A DNA stretch of 64,000 nucleotides from contig NC_059505.1 in NCBI RefSeq assembly GCF_914767665.1, positions 26,843,506 to 26,907,505 of the forward strand, given 5' to 3'. Source of the stretch: Harmonia axyridis. Taxonomy: Eukaryota > Arthropoda > Insecta > Coleoptera > Coccinellidae. Position numbers and translations under genes: made by a program. The notes beneath the pieces were generated by a model. That model ran no database searches. It was given only the letters and a program-made list of their open reading frames with translations, and was not told where the DNA came from. Shown one piece after another: positions 11,001 to 23,827 of this stretch. Each line of letters opens with the position of its first letter. Positions within the stretch are counted from its first letter, which is position 1.

Positions 11001-12485
11001 TTTACCTGTGTTTGATATACACAGAAATACTTATGATATTGAATATAAATTGAAAGATGAATAAACTAACAAAAGCTACATATTTCAAGTAATTGTTTTT
11101 CTCCATTTACTTTAAGTCTTCCAGGTTTTTTTTTCCTGAAAAATGGGGTAGACAAAGTTGATACACTTCCTGTTATATTGGAGGCTTTTGGAAAGGAAAC
11201 AAATTTTCTTACACAACTTCATTTGAACGTCGGTCCAATTTCTGATGCTTTTATTAAATTCACTGAATATATATTTAAAAGCGAATCTGTTTTGTACACC
11301 CGTATTCTGTTCACCTACATACATGCGTTTCAGCTGAACATAATTGAATCCGCGTAAATTAATAAGCAACTCTTAACATATTCCTAATTTGGAGTTGCTG
11401 ATTAGCCACGTTTTGGCCCAGCATTCTATAGTAAATTTCGAGTAGCTGTCAACTTCATACACAAATTAAGCTTCCTGAATACATTCACAATAGGTACAAT
11501 TCAAACAACATGCTATACCGCCAACGTATGGTCCTATATTCGAGGCTTTATCTACCATATCCATGCTCCTCATGCAGGTGATTAAAACTTTCCCCCCTCC
11601 CCGGCGTGGAAAACATCAAAGGCATAGTCGAATCTCAATCCCAGAAAGTGTATATGAATAATGCCCCATTTATTCATGAAGTGTCCCTCTGAAATAAAGT
11701 CAGGTCACCGTGAAAATGTATGTGCTCTCTTCAGTATCCAGAATGATACATGCTGGCAGTTTGATGTCGACTTTGTGATGGATATCAGGTACGTGAAAGT
11801 ATGTAGATCTCTGTAACACTGGTGGAGATGGTTTTGGGGGCATATTGAAATTCACTGGCGGAAATACTACACTTTGCATTTGTGCTTTGGATCTTTCCAA
11901 AACGAGACAATTCTTGGATTTATATAAAACGGAGTGAAACAACTATCGTAGTAGTTGGACATCTATTAGACCTCTCTGAGGCTTAGATATTGTATTTTCT
12001 GCGGCCTCCCTTATTCTATATTTCAGCCATCTCAAGTACATCATTTTCTTCCTTATCGATGGACTGGAACCGACATCTTTCAATCAATAGCAAATCTGCA
12101 ATTCTGGATTCATCTGAAAAATAAATACCAAATAAAAATCTCTTCTAGCGTCTCCAGATTGATTATAATAATAATAATATAATATAAAAAACTTTTCAGG
12201 AATAATAATAATCCCTTTATTCCTTAAAGCAAATTTACAATTCTGCGGTTAGAGTGACGTCATGAATTTAATTCGCATAATGAAATTACAATGAAACATA
12301 CTTCTAAAGATCGAAATAAACTTCAAATTTCTTTATTATTCGTGTAGTCTGCACACTTCATAAAACTTTTGAATGTTATATGGTTCGCAGATTATCAGGA
12401 AATCAGCTAGCTCTTTTTTTAACTCTCTTATTATTCCAATATTATAATGAGAGCAGGATTCAATATGGTTTATTGCTCAAAAATT
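11001..12485. other. Non-coding stretch, nothing recognised
   Basis: No family recognised. The minus frame at 11700-11942 encodes a proline-containing 80-residue peptide without known similarity. A short ATA/ATT-rich run lies near 12165-12215. Confidence 0.4.
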
Positions 12486-12489
12486 ATGT

Positions 12490-12765
12490 AATAATAGTTT
12501 GTTCTATAATGGGCCATCGTCATGTCCTTTTGGAGCGCTAGTTTACCGAATGGATCATTCCAGCATTTCAAGACAATGTCTGAATTTCCACAATATTTCA
12601 AAAAAGTTGAATGAAATAGAGAAAATATCGTCTAATCCTCGTTGCAGAAGGCAATTGCAACTCTCATGCTTTCGAAAATTCGCTCCTTCTACGCTCACTT
12701 TCGAATTTCGCATTCGTGTTGGAATAAGAGCCTATTCTGCAACTTGTTTTAGAATATACTATTAC
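12490..12765 (-). repeat. Dispersed repeat, inverted relative to 20415-20650
   Basis: On the minus strand this matches 20415-20650 plus: agttgcagaataggctc, ccaacacgaatgcgaaatt, the gagcg-aggagcga run, attgccttctgcaacgag and ttagacgatattttctctat. No coding capacity. Confidence 0.75.
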
Positions 12766-12964
12766 TGATCTCTTGAGACATAACAAAATATGTATGAGAA
12801 AAGTCAAGGGTATACAAAATCAAAAACTATTTCTAATCTATCCAACCAGAAATCTATTTCATCAAATATTCTTTAATGCTATAATGTAATTTACAAATCA
12901 ATTCACATTTAACTAATTTTTTTAATTCATTCTTTCCCAATAATTTCACAACTGATCGTACATG

Positions 12965-13620
12965 ATTATAGAAGATTATTTCAGACCGCCTCAACCTGTC
13001 GATCCTATCTGAGTGAGCATTCCAATTGAATTCCCAAAAAATTAACTGATTCGAAGGATGTTATCTGCTCACCAAAACAGTCAATCTTCAGTCTTTCTCC
13101 ACTGTTGTTATTATAAACACCAGTGGAGAACGAAAATATAGACATTCCGTTTTCTCGATGTTGAGTATCAGTGCATTAGAGCAACACCTCTCAAACTCCC
13201 AAACCTACTAATCAGCTCATTGTACATACAATGTCCTGAGCCCCCCAGAGCTCTGTGCTGAGACCGCCATTGATGTGTCATCAGTAAATATGACCAATTT
13301 TACCTCCAGATGAGGACCTTCATGATCTGGTAAATCTTTCATGAAAAGAAGAAATAAAATCGGTCCCAGAACAGAGACCTGCGGAACCCCTAGTAACATT
13401 ATATTTTTGTAAGATGTAAAGTCTCCAATTCTTACAGACAAAGTACGATCAATAATAAAACTTTCGATCCATTCTAGTAAAACACCACGAAAAACCACGT
13501 TATAGAGCTTACTCTCCAAGAACCAGAGAGACAGTTTATCAATAGCGCATGTCAGGTAAAAAAAAACAACTTTTTATAAACGAAGTCAACAAATGAAAAG
13601 GCTGCTGTTTCAGTGGATCT
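12965..13620 (-). pseudogene. Jockey-like LINE reverse transcriptase fragment (copy 1)
   Basis: The minus strand reads VVFRGVLLEWIESFIIDRTL, SVRIGDFTSYKN, then LGVPQVSVLGPILFLLFMKD (family GVPQGSVLGPLLF) and VIFTDDTS, the equivalent of the YADD catalytic box with both Asp kept. A stretch of about 100 codons is open. It is truncated on both sides: no endonuclease and no C-terminal region is seen. The sequence downstream (actgcctcaacctgtcg-like) is shared with the second copy at 57640-58640. Confidence 0.8.
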
Positions 13621-14935
13621 ACTTATCGGGAACCATGTTGAGTGGGCAAAACTAAGAATTCCGAAAAGATGGCCTTCCTAATGTTTTTCGCCTGTTAATT
13701 TCAAAACGAAAGACCATAGAAAAGCTGAGAAGAATAGCGAAAAAAACCCGATGTTCCAGTGACCTTAGATCAGATCTAGTTCATAGAATAACAATTACAA
13801 ACCTCGTGCAAATTGCTGTGACAATAGCGACGTTAGAATCATAGAAAATTCTAGTAGAATATCTGAAGAAAAAATGAGGAAAGCATAGATGTTAACTCGA
13901 AGCTTCTGATCAATTTCATCATTCTTTGATTCTACTTCCATTTTTGCTTGAATTTGTCTTTCTACGTCCAAACCAAAATTTTCATCATATTTAATTATTA
14001 AAAGACATGAAACCTTTATTTCAAAATCGGAATAAAATGAATCGTGTAGAGCAACAAAGACTGAATTGCACTTACTGCTCCATGCTTTTTCCTGGCAGGC
14101 TCTAAGCTTTTCCTAACACATATTGCCAAAATAACTCAATTTCAATTATTACTGAATAAATCAACAGTGATAATGCCGTTTTTGCCATAATAATCCAACC
14201 TCAACGACAAAAACACCTTAGCAGGGAATTCATTCGAACGATGTTTACACGAACGCAAGGGAAGACACCTACATCGCCCCAGCCTGGCAACATGTTAGTT
14301 TTTGCGGGAAACTAACTGTGTTTATAGCACAAGTTCGTCGAAACCGCTGCTCGACCACGAAGTATCGGGAGGTTTGGGGTGGAGACACAGGGGCTTACTC
14401 CATAACTAAATTAACGAAGTTCCGAAGTGTTCCTTAACCTAATGCTGGGACTTAAATATGCACATAAATATTACACTGTCTCTGTTAATTATTGGAGGTG
14501 TAGGTTCTTGAACATTCATAGGAACTTTGCCATTGCCGCACGCGCCTATTCGAGGGGTATATAGCCCTTGGTTTCGGAAATGGGGTAAATATATATTCTT
14601 TTGAGATAGAGCAACACGAAAAATTATCAACTTCAAACAACAAAGCATTTGTAGATGTAATCTCAGTATCAGCACATCAGGAAATGTAAATGGGGCATTA
14701 AACTTTTCAACGTATGATACAAGAGCACAGCTAAAAACCTCAACAAAAACTGTCTTCCCGTATAGGTATAGTGACTGGTTTGTATATACGTTTACAGAAT
14801 AAGCTGACATATTTTTATTGAAGGGCTTCCTCTTCAACCAAAACGAAATCTTCTCCATCCTTTCTCTTCACCAACGGTTGACGACTCAATAATCCTAAAA
14901 CAAAAATGTTAAACTCATTCTAAAACAATAATCTG
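13621..14935. other. Non-coding stretch with one open frame of unknown meaning
   Basis: A 139-codon minus frame at 14439-14858 has no recognisable domain. The same strand carries an overlapping short frame DGEDFVLVEEEALQ that ends at a TAA overlapping an AATAAA, preceded by a weak acceptor-like ttttgttttag at about 14896. A stop lies between the acceptor and that frame, so a terminal exon is not supported. Confidence 0.3.
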
Positions 14936-14939
14936 AAAC

Positions 14940-15490
14940 TGAATGGATAGCTTGGAAATCACCAAGAAAATTATTAATTGGACCAGGATTCACCAAGTAG
15001 TCTCTGGTTTCTTCTACACCGCATGCACATAGAAAGCCATTTGAAGAGCATACTATTACAATCACCATGACCAGTCCTAAGTCGATTTGAAATATACATA
15101 ATCTTCCTAGGAAGATTGAAACCTAGAACTTTCTCTGAAGCATCAATAATAAGACTTTTGTTGAAGACATTGTAAGAACACCATTCCGAATACCAAATTT
15201 CCTTGTTTGTCACTTTCCTTGAATTGAAGGAAGGTTAGCGTGACTTTAATCTGTCAGTTCTAGTTTTTGGGAGGTGAGATACAATTGGAAATAAGTTCGG
15301 GTAGAAATGAAATTTTTCCCAAGGTTTCTTGACTGAGACCTGTCTACGAATATGAGGCGGAAGTATATGTGATAGCACTGGTAACCAATCTGAAGGTGTA
15401 GATCTAATAGTTTCACTGACAATTCTCAAAGAAACGTTAAGCTCTTCATCAATTTTATGAACATGAGCACTATTGAACCAAACAGTATTC
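14940..15490 (-). pseudogene. Non-LTR retrotransposon C-terminal region relic
   Basis: The minus strand reads VSETIRSTPSDWLPVLSHIL, PPHIRRQ, then LFKWLSMCMRCRRNQ preceded by NRLRTGHGDCNSML. The order IRSTP-WLPVLS-PP-LRR followed by NRxRTGHG-C is that of the region downstream of the RT in insect Jockey/I-type elements. A frameshift separates the two parts near 15220. No RT domain remains here. Confidence 0.65.
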
Positions 15491-15689
15491 AGTAGCAGAA
15501 AAAAAATAGGCCAAGGCTGTCATACGAAGTGTAAAGGGGCATGAATCGGTAACATATTTCAAAATTGTGAAAGATGATAACAAAAATTAAAAAAAAAAAC
15601 ATATGGTTATCCATTTCGCGGTTACGAAAGTAAACGTAAACATAACACAATTCATTCAGAACATCGATCAAATTTTTATTTCAAGATAA

Positions 15690-16000
15690 TGCTCAGATCT
15701 TGCCGTTATGGGTAGAATGCAACATCGGTGAAATGTCCTCCGCGTGATCTCTTACACGACCTCTTCCTCATGAAGTTATTTTCGATGACTTGCTGTCACT
15801 TTTCGGGCAATATCTCACCATTAACTCGAGGGATGTTGGTTTTCAGCGTCCTAGAAATTTTTCTTGCAATAAAACCAAACAGATCGTGTTGTGCGTCTTG
15901 GTGCACTATCTTGCTGAAACCACATCTCTTCCTATTGTGGTGGTAATGATCTCTCAGCAGTTACATCAGGATTTCCACCGGTGTGAACTTTCCAGCACAC
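15690..16000 (-). pseudogene. DD41D-like Tc/mariner transposase relic, internally deleted
   Basis: The minus strand shows EEMWFQQDSAPRRTTRSVW, the second-Asp motif of Tc/mariner transposases (WFQQDxAxxHT). After a stop and a frame change come KTNIPRVNGEILPEK and KRSRGGHFTDVAF, which resemble the C-terminal end of the DD41D type. The segment carrying the third Asp (WPPRSCDLTPLD type) is missing. A better copy of this broad type lies at 26068-26988. Confidence 0.55.
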
Positions 16001-16246
16001 TGTTTGACGGAAACACCCGAAGGCGGTGACCAGTGGCGTGCGGCGAAATAATGATTTCTTATAGAAATATTCACAACATCGGATATAAATTTGGAATGTG
16101 GGTTCCGTATTGTATTGGGAGTATATGTTGAAGGCAATATTGATTTCCTATACACTGAAGGATATTTTAGTAATTATTATATTCAAATTATAATCCGTCT
16201 AATTTGAAAAATTTATGTCTCCCGCAAATTTCGAAAATTTGTATCT

Positions 16247-16640
16247 TCGGAAATACGCGTCGGAGCATAACCATCTTTGGCATTTGGATTGCTAATAGCG
16301 ATGTAAATACACAGTAAAATTGATCCACTTCTCTAGGGATACAGTGGTAGTTTTTTCAGCCCTTGAAAATCAAAAATTTTTCGGAAATATGCATCGGAGC
16401 TTGATCATATTTGGCATGTAGATGACTATTAGCATTGTGAATACACATCGAAAAAATATCAATTTCCATAGGGAGTTTGTCCAACCCTTAAATTCCGTAA
16501 AATAGTATTCTCGGAAATACGCGTCGGATCTTAACCATATTTAACATGTGAATAAATTTTAGCGATGTAAATGCACAGTAAAAAATGATTGACTTCCCTA
16601 GGGATCTGGGGGTTGTTTTGAAGGGATAGGGTTGAAAAAA
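16247..16640. repeat. Tandem repeat, about 132 bp period, three copies
   Basis: The unit start tcggaaatacgcgtcgga occurs at 16247, 16381 (tcggaaatatgcatcgga) and 16511. Each is followed by taaccat, tggcat/aacatg and attagcga/attgtgaatacaca blocks. The three copies are diverged, so the array is old. Confidence 0.85.
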
Positions 16641-18210
16641 CAACGGTTCAGCTGTCCTATAAGCGAAAATTTACCAATAAATTGAATCAACCAAAAATAT
16701 ATTGAATTGTATTGAAATATAAAACAAAATAATTCCTATTCAATACAACAATCCCAGCTATCAGCATATCTAATAAAAAATATGAATAACACGTGTAAAA
16801 ACATTAACTAGGCGATAGTGAATATAAATACCTGATACTTATATTTAACACGAATAAATTAGGCATCGAATACAGTTCATAATGAATAACTCGAAACTCC
16901 ACAAAGAATCTTATACCTGCATCGATACCTACAGCAAGACGCCATTGTTAACTTTAATGGTCAGTGTGAAACTTAACTTGTATCAATTCCGTTTTGATAA
17001 TCAGGGTTGTTGTTAGATAAGCCCGATACACTTGGTTACTGTTATTGTATGTGGAAATTCTAGGAAGCGTGTGTTTAGTTTGGATGGAGCCAATTTCACA
17101 CAGAATTTGACAATGTGGTATGACCCGTTATAATATTTAGCTAATGCTCCATCTACAACATATTCTGTTGGAGCAAAGCAATTATCTGTAACTGTTCCTG
17201 TTTGTTTCCCCATTTGGCTTCAAAGGAAATGTATCGACCTGTTTGTATGTAAACACAAAGGTGCACAACCAGCGATTTGTAACTCTTGAATTATCCATCC
17301 ACCCAGTAATAACGTTATGAATAATAATTTGCCCGTGTACAGCCATCATAAGAACGGTCATGAATAATAAATGCCCCCCGCTCTTAATCATTCAGCAGTT
17401 GGCAGCGCCGTTCCAAGTGGATTTTCGACCAGCAGTGGTGCCAACATTCGAACTCTGCAGCAATTGAATTCGACGACTAAAAAGCTTTCACTTGTCATGT
17501 AGGCAGGCCTGAGCAGACTGCGATAGACGTCTTTATTGTGTGAGTTGTTCTTTTGTCTTTCGTTAGCCTTTCTTTCCATTATTTCGCTTGATTAAGTGCC
17601 AGCTACGTCAGACTTTCCAGGTTTATTGGAAGTATTTTTTATTTATGTTCGGGCTTTTTTTGCCTTTCCCCCTTTCGAAATACCTGTTATTGTTTTAGGA
17701 AATTGCTCCCGAAGACGTAAGATGCCCGGGAATTCGGACATTGGGATTTCCGGCTTTTTCCTGGATTCATTCATCGAGAACAATCGCTCAAGTTCTTCGG
17801 GCTCTCCCTCAATTAATCTGGCAGTATATATTTTCTTCAACGTTTCGACAGTTAATCTTTCCTACTTGTCTTTTCTTGCGAATGATGAGGAGAGGAAATG
17901 GAGTTTTTTTCGTGGAACGAATCGCCGGATGTAATTCTTGATGAAGACTGCTGCTCGAAATCAGAAAGCTATCTGATAGAGAATTCTCTTCTCTTTATCG
18001 ATCTGTAGGAAATGAAAGGTTTGAAATCCGTCATTGTTAGATTCCGACTAAACAAGTTCCGATACTCTTTTCTCACTGTTTTATGATCAGGAAAACAATA
18101 GAGTTGTTCAGTGTTGAAAAATTTTTTTTTTGCGCCAAGAAAAATTTTGTCGGAATCTTTCTCTAGTGTACATTGTGAATAAATAAATCAAGAAATATTT
18201 TAACTTCATT
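16641..18210. other. Non-coding stretch; GC-richer block at 17380-17940
   Basis: No gene recognised. The 17380-17940 block is less AT-rich than its surroundings and has overlapping open frames on both strands, the longest 112 codons at 17596-17934, without known motifs. It might be a regulatory block or an old element end. Confidence 0.35.
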
Positions 18211-18212
18211 TA

Positions 18213-18410
18213 TTGTTTGTTTTTTGTTTTGCATTTGACAATCAACTTCGAGGACATCGGTACAAGCTGAATAGAGAAGTATTTCCAACAAGATGCCGAG
18301 AAAATTACCTGTGTAATAGAGTATTTATTCACTGGAACAACTTTTCTAACGAAATTGTAAATACAGTATCAGTCAATTTGTTCGAAAATAGATTTGACAC
18401 ATGGTGAATA
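18213..18410 (+). pseudogene. LINE C-terminal tail fragment (+)
   Basis: The frame reads NQLRGHRYKLNREVFPTRCR, then NRVFIHWNNFSNEIVN, then SVNLFENRFDTW and a stop. The pattern TRGHxxKLxxxRF-NRVVxxWNxLP-VVxAxSVNxFKxRLDxxW is the extreme C-terminus of many insect non-LTR polyproteins. Only this tail is present (5' truncation). Confidence 0.7.
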
Positions 18411-18990
18411 AATTAACGAGATTATATCATTGAGGTTTTGGCTTGTTGATATCATTCTTGTGGCCTTGTGTGAATTACTGTTGACGATTGACAATAATAT
18501 TATTTATTTCTCTTATCTCTGTTTTTTTTTCTCTACAGTTATTCTGGATAATTTTTGAGTTGAAGTTCATAGGTCAACACTGTTACTCTGTTTAATAATA
18601 TTATTATCAAATTTATTCTTGATACTCACTAATGATTTAATCGTTAAATATTCAGGTCGCCTTTTAAGTTTTGTTTCAATTCCAAAAATAAGATATTAAT
18701 AGATCAAACTTACTAGTGATGTTTTTCTCAATGCAATAAGGACACAGTTATAGTGTTAGGCTTATAATGATACTCACAATTACATTTTTGAAATGTCAAT
18801 TTTATTTCGACTTAACAGCCTATGAATGATTTATAGGGTAGCTCCATGTGGTTGGGATACTTGTCGGTCATTATATTCAAAATTAATCTTTGTATGATGT
18901 ATACTAGAAAACACTCTTACACTTCTATCAATATCAATTTAAACAATGAGATGTGATGAATGGAACATATTGAGAGGTTAAATCCAATTG
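18411..18990. other. AT-rich non-coding stretch
   Basis: Nothing recognised apart from short ATT-rich runs. Confidence 0.4.
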
Positions 18991-19334
18991 TTATCGACTT
19001 TTTATTAATTCAAAAAAATACATGACAACGGGCGGAAATGAACTATGTACTTTCATTATTATTATACAGTAAGAGTTAAACTCAACAAGAAAAAAACATG
19101 CTACACACAGAAAAATTACAAAATAAGTCTGTTTCTGAAGAAATACGTCCAGTCGGTTTTTGAATGTATTCACAGATGGCGATTTCGCAACATAAACAGG
19201 AATTCGAAATTTCTCCTTTCGTAACTTCAATCGGTGTCTCCGGAGACGCGAATCGTTGTTGAGCAGGAAAAGGCTAGACATGTCTACTTCGAAAAGACCG
19301 TCCAATGCTCTAAATGCAATAATCATATCGCCAC
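18991..19334 (-). pseudogene. LINE C-terminal tail fragment (-)
   Basis: The minus strand reads GDMIIAFRALDGLFEVD, RLRRHRLKLRKEKFRIPVYV, then SPSVNTFKNRLDVF. This is the same polyprotein tail as at 18213-18410 but a different copy, with the NRVxxxWN segment deleted. The preceding RGDMI-type block is part of the same family region. It abuts the dispersed repeat starting at about 19335. Confidence 0.7.
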
Positions 19335-20275
19335 AAGGGCGTAGATCTTTTCATTTCCTTTTAAAAATAAATGGTCCATCGACATGAGCCTGCAAATGCT
19401 TTGTTTTTGAGATACAGGGTATTTCTTGTAGTCCTCCTTTTTTGTGATACTTAACCAGTTAATCGAATCTTTATTAATTAATTAAGAGTTTTGTTTTGTA
19501 AGCTAGGTTTAGGAGGGTTAGATGGAAGAATAGACGCATGGATAAGGTTTAAGGTAGATTGTACGGTACTAGATAATATTCTCTACCTTGTTTATGCGAG
19601 CTAAATCTCGCCCCCAATAGTGTAGTTCAATGTGCTTTCTAATTTTTTCTGAATAAAGACCTTTTTTATTATTATTATTATTGTTATTATTATTAATCTT
19701 CGCTACAGACTTGGTAAAGTACCAAAACTTATGATTAATTTATTCATCACAGCTTCCTCACTTCACTGGATCTTCATAATAATTTGGATTTTCCTGAGAA
19801 TTACTCTAAAGAGCTGTTTGAATTTTTTATCGGAATCGATTGCAGATACGACAAAACTACAACAAATCAAAAAGTGTCGTACTGAACCAGAGTTTTTCTT
19901 TCTAAACTACCAGTAGTTCACACTACAGTGGTTTTTTCTGAAGGAAAATAGCGGGCACCCTTCCAGAAAAAATGTATCCTGTAGATTTACATTCAAAATT
20001 AGGATATCACTTGATGAAAACTTTAAATTGGAATATCTATGCCAATTCATATTTTGTGGAGGGAAGGTATGCTATCAGAGAAAAACTATATCTCAAAAAC
20101 AAAGCGTTTGCGGACTCATGTGATAGGACTTTTTTTCTTGAAATGATTCGAGAAATCTGTTATTTGTACCTCCAATTCAGGAACACCCATATAGTCAATT
20201 CAAAACCGATGTATTCACAAATAAATTGCAATTTGAATGAAACACAATAAATTGTACAACACAGCCCAGACAATT
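19335..20275 (+). repeat. Dispersed TIR-bounded repeat, copy 1, with a LINE tail inserted
   Basis: It starts caagggcgtagatctttt, as does copy 2 at 44702. Both copies share tgctttg near the start, ttaatcttcgctacag, tttggattttcctgag, gatacgacaaaact, agaaaaactatatct-like text and atgtgataggactttttttctt. Copy 1 lacks about 240 bp present in copy 2 and contains an insertion at 19440-19693. The 92-codon frame at 19972-20250 is not kept in copy 2, so it is not a gene. Confidence 0.7.
19440..19693 (+). mobile_element. LINE 3' tail ending in (TTA)n
   Basis: This insert, absent from the sister repeat at 45000, ends ctgaataaagacc followed by an ATT repeat. A 3' UTR plus a simple repeat tail without coding sequence fits a strongly 5'-truncated non-LTR retrotransposon. 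Target duplications are not clear. Confidence 0.55.
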
Positions 20276-20414
20276 TTTCGATGCGAATTACTCAGTTCAG
20301 TTCATTAATTTTATTTTAACAAGTTTCTAAAATTTCTTGAAACTCTTCTTAGAGCTACTGCTTTTGAAACTTCAAAAATAATTTCGCACAGCATGTTTTA
20401 TCCAGAAAATAGTA

Positions 20415-20650
20415 AATTCTAAAAAAAAGTTGCAGAATTGGCTCCTTTTCCAACCCGAATGCGAAATTTATAAACGAGCGACAAAGGAGCGAGTTTTCGA
20501 ACGCATGAGTGTTGGAATTGCCTTCTGCAACGAGTATTAGACGATATTTTTTCTATTTCAGTCAAGTTTTATGAAATATTGTCGAAATTCAATGAAAAAT
20601 TCAGATTATCCATCCTAGTGACTTTTGTATTGGATCTTGGCAGTTGGTGT
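20415..20650 (+). repeat. Dispersed repeat, partner of 12490-12765
   Basis: Plus-strand copy of the repeat at 12490-12765; shared landmarks are agttgcagaat, acccgaatgcgaaattt, aaggagcgagttttcgaa and ttgccttctgcaacgag. Confidence 0.75.
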
Positions 20651-22160
20651 GACTTAAGAAAATTGACAGATTAGGAATTTGAATTTGAATCGTACGTTTC
20701 GAATTTTGAAAGAATTCATAATTCCGCATTAAATTCGTGAATTATGTCTGACGAAATCGATTCAACACCAACAGAATTCAGAGAAATTGCGAATAATGTT
20801 GAGTCATTTCACTCTATCCAAATTTTATATTATTGACAATTGACGTTTCTTGAAATTTGATAGGAATGGAAGTCAGTGTGAACAACTAGAACACGAAAAA
20901 TATAACAGAGAACAATGCTTAAATGAGTTCATTAGAGCACTGTTTTTAGTACTGTAATGAATTCATTAAGATAATGAAATAGAGAAAAGATTGTTTGGCG
21001 ACACGACTGAAATAGCTAGAAGAATTCAAATACTCAGTCTCGCCACGAAAAGTCACACTCCTAATCGAACAAAGTAAATACTATTTTCCCCATGCATTTT
21101 AATTGCATCAGAGTTACATATTTTCCGACTATAAATTCTATGGGAATGGCAATAAAAACGTTCCTTCAAAATTTGCAGCATTATTCATATATTTAATCTT
21201 TTTCCATCTGTTTTACGACTGATCATTAAAGATTTAAGAACAATGGCGCTTACTGCCAACTTTCCAAAACTCCATCAGTGACGGAAAAAGTACTGTTATC
21301 CTCGTAATTCTTGGGTGCATTGATTTTATGTTTATTAATGGCATCGTTGGTCTGAAAATTCAGCAATAAACCTTTCAGGTTTAATGGCACGTTGTTTTAG
21401 AAAAAACATCAAGTTATTTTAACTGCAATGGATTCTTGAGTGAAAAATTTGTTGTTTCAGGAGATGCCTTAGGTTCAAAAACCTGTCCTACACATTGTAT
21501 TTCTAGTTGTTATTTTAATGATTATGATGATGAACTTTGAATAAATATTATTCAACGTTTTTTGTATTCTGCACTAATCAAAATTATTTCAAATCTCGTG
21601 TTTTTTGTGTTGATTTAAGAAATATTAATTGGAGTTCCAGACCTGATTTCTGTTTTTTCTTTCTCAAAACAGAAAAATTCAGTAAATTCATTCCTTATTC
21701 TTGAAATTTCATAGGTTACTTTTTGTCGATTGGATAATACAAAGATTGAAAAGAGAAAATCGTTAGTGAGGCCTCTTTTCGTAGGCAGTTCATTTCCAAT
21801 TCTTAGTGTTTCGTCAATAGTCGGTCATAAATGAATTTTCTGTTACGAAATGCAATCAATCAACATAATATTCACTACTAGTAAAAAAACAAAATGAACG
21901 ACATAAAAAACGAAAATAGCATATTTGGAAACATCACCACCAGCTCATGTCATAGATATGTTGATAAAATATAGTTCTTTTCTTTCTGAAGATAGTTTTC
22001 GATTGTAGTTTCTCGACCCCGAGGTCGGACCATCGCCAAACACTCAATAATTCTCGGGCCTTGGCGCACATATGACGTTGTCAGTGTCATAACACCTTTC
22101 CTCGTTATTACTGTCGCGTCAAAAATAATCGAGTCTAGGCCGAGATAATGGGGGTTAGTT
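20651..22160. other. Non-coding stretch, nothing recognised
   Basis: No coding similarity, RNA or repeat boundary seen. Confidence 0.4.
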
Positions 22161-22164
22161 TACT

Positions 22165-22323
22165 CTACATTTATCCAAAGAATCTTGAAAACATAGCCTT
22201 TGCCCATAGTTATAGGACTTTTCTTTCTCGAAAATTAAAATTATATGATACATACAATCTTGGAAACATTGCCTTTGCCTATGTTTACATGGGCGCCCGC
22301 AGGGGGGGGCCAGGGGGGGCCAC
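22165..22323. repeat. Short tandem duplication ending in a G-run
   Basis: aatcttgaaaacatagcctttgc and aatcttggaaacattgcctttgc-like text repeat at a spacing of about 80 bases. The block ends in a GC-rich run with two stretches of seven or eight G (22299-22320), directly at the broken end of mariner element 4. Confidence 0.6.
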
Positions 22324-22954
22324 GGGCAGCGTACGAATACAGAGTTGAAAAAAGCAATCTTTTGAAACAATCCACGAATCGATCCAATTTTTCACTTTTT
22401 CATAAAACCGGAAGTGTTGGTCAGCCAGGCTGCTTGCCATTGATCGAAATAAGTGATAGTCCGAGCGAGTAACGTCTGGAGAATAAGGCAGGTGGAGTAG
22501 AACTTCCCATTTCAACTTTTCCCAGTATGTCTTGACCACTTTCGCACAATGGAGTCATGCTGTAAAATCACTTTATCATGTTTCTCGTTGTATTGCGGCC
22601 GTCTGTCTTCCAATGCTCGGCTCAAACGCATTAATTTCGTTCGATTACGATTGTCTGTGATTATTTCAGTCGGTTTTAATAGCTCATAATACACTACGCC
22701 GAGCTGTTCCCACCAAATACCGACTTTGGAACCATGAATATTCGGTTTGGCCGTAGAAGGCACGTGGAAGCCCAATTATCTTCTGCGCTTGGGATTATCA
22801 AAACGAATCCATTTTTCGTCTCCATTCACAATGCTATGCAGAAATCTCTTCCGTCTTTGCCTTGCAAGCAGTTGTTCACAAGCAAACAAACGACGTTCAA
22901 CATCTGTCGGCTTTAACTCGTACGGCACCCAATTTTGCAAAAGTTTTACACCTA
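22324..22954 (-). mobile_element. Truncated Mos1-like mariner (element 4)
   Basis: Minus-strand transposase blocks: TAKPNIHGSKVGIWWEQLGV, VYYELLKPTE, LSRALEDRRPQYNEKH, VKTYWEKLKWEVL, SPDVTRSDYHLFRSM, LADQHFRFYEKVKNWID and RTLP. The C-terminus stops at the G-run at 22324. At the other end, text jumps from the VPYEL codons (about 22920) straight to the terminal repeat (agttttacaccta, ending 22954), so the N-terminal half is deleted. The DNARPH motif with the second Asp is damaged. Confidence 0.85.
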
Positions 22955-23827
22955 ATACATAACGTTATTGCAATGCAGAAATTAGGAAAAAGTCCTCAAA
23001 AGAAAACCCCTCCCTGTTCACATACCCACGCTGATTGTCACAAATCGATGAAAATCATTGTCTAACCTAATCGAACATATTTTCTACAGAAAAAGTATTG
23101 AAAAGTAAGAGGAGCGTTGGAGAAAATGTATCATTTTCGATCCTTATGAATAAAGTCGAATTTCTGAGAAGAAAATTGTTTTTAGTTAGGCCCTGGGCGA
23201 TCAGCTAGTTTTGAAAAATTCCATTCATACCCATTTAATCCTCGACTGTTTGATTGATTCCGCTTGTTTCCACTCCACATGACTGATTATTCAGTGTTTT
23301 GTTCCGTTTCTGATAAAACAGAATATCTAGTGGCGATGAAGGTTCTTTTTTTTTCGAAACAACTCTAGCACTCCGGAATAGATTAATTGAAGTTCAATCA
23401 AGCGAGTTATTCTGTAATTTCGCGAATTCATGGCCAAATAGGCGTATATTGGCTTTGATGTTAGGCCGTATGCATCCGTTGCTTAATACAATGCAGTTTG
23501 TTATTGAAGCTGAATTCCGTGCTGATGGAAATGACTGGCATTGCAGACTGTAACCATTAGGAGATCAATTTATATATAGGTGGTATTTACTGCCCTGCAC
23601 GTTTGAGTGTCGTATTTCTCGTTGTTATATCACAATGCGCGGCGGCGGAATTTCAATTAATAAAAATACTGAAAAAGTGCTTGAATTGCTCTAGTTTGTT
23701 GAATGTTTGATATAATTCTCACATACATAAGAAAAAAGAATTGAGAGGAAAGAGATGACGCTAAGTTGGGAATTTTTGAGCGCTCATTCATTAATGTGCC
23801 AATTGCACTCGTGAGGAGCAAATTACA
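22955..23827. other. Non-coding stretch, nothing recognised
   Basis: No coding similarity. The part at 23230-23680 is not visibly repetitive; a conserved non-coding element cannot be judged without comparison. Confidence 0.35.

Noticed and set aside
14439..14858. 139-codon minus frame as a gene
   Set aside because: No domain, no partner, and an overlapping frame on the same strand looks equally coding; not supported.
19972..20250. 92-codon frame as a gene
   Set aside because: It lies in a dispersed repeat whose second copy at 45500 does not keep the frame.
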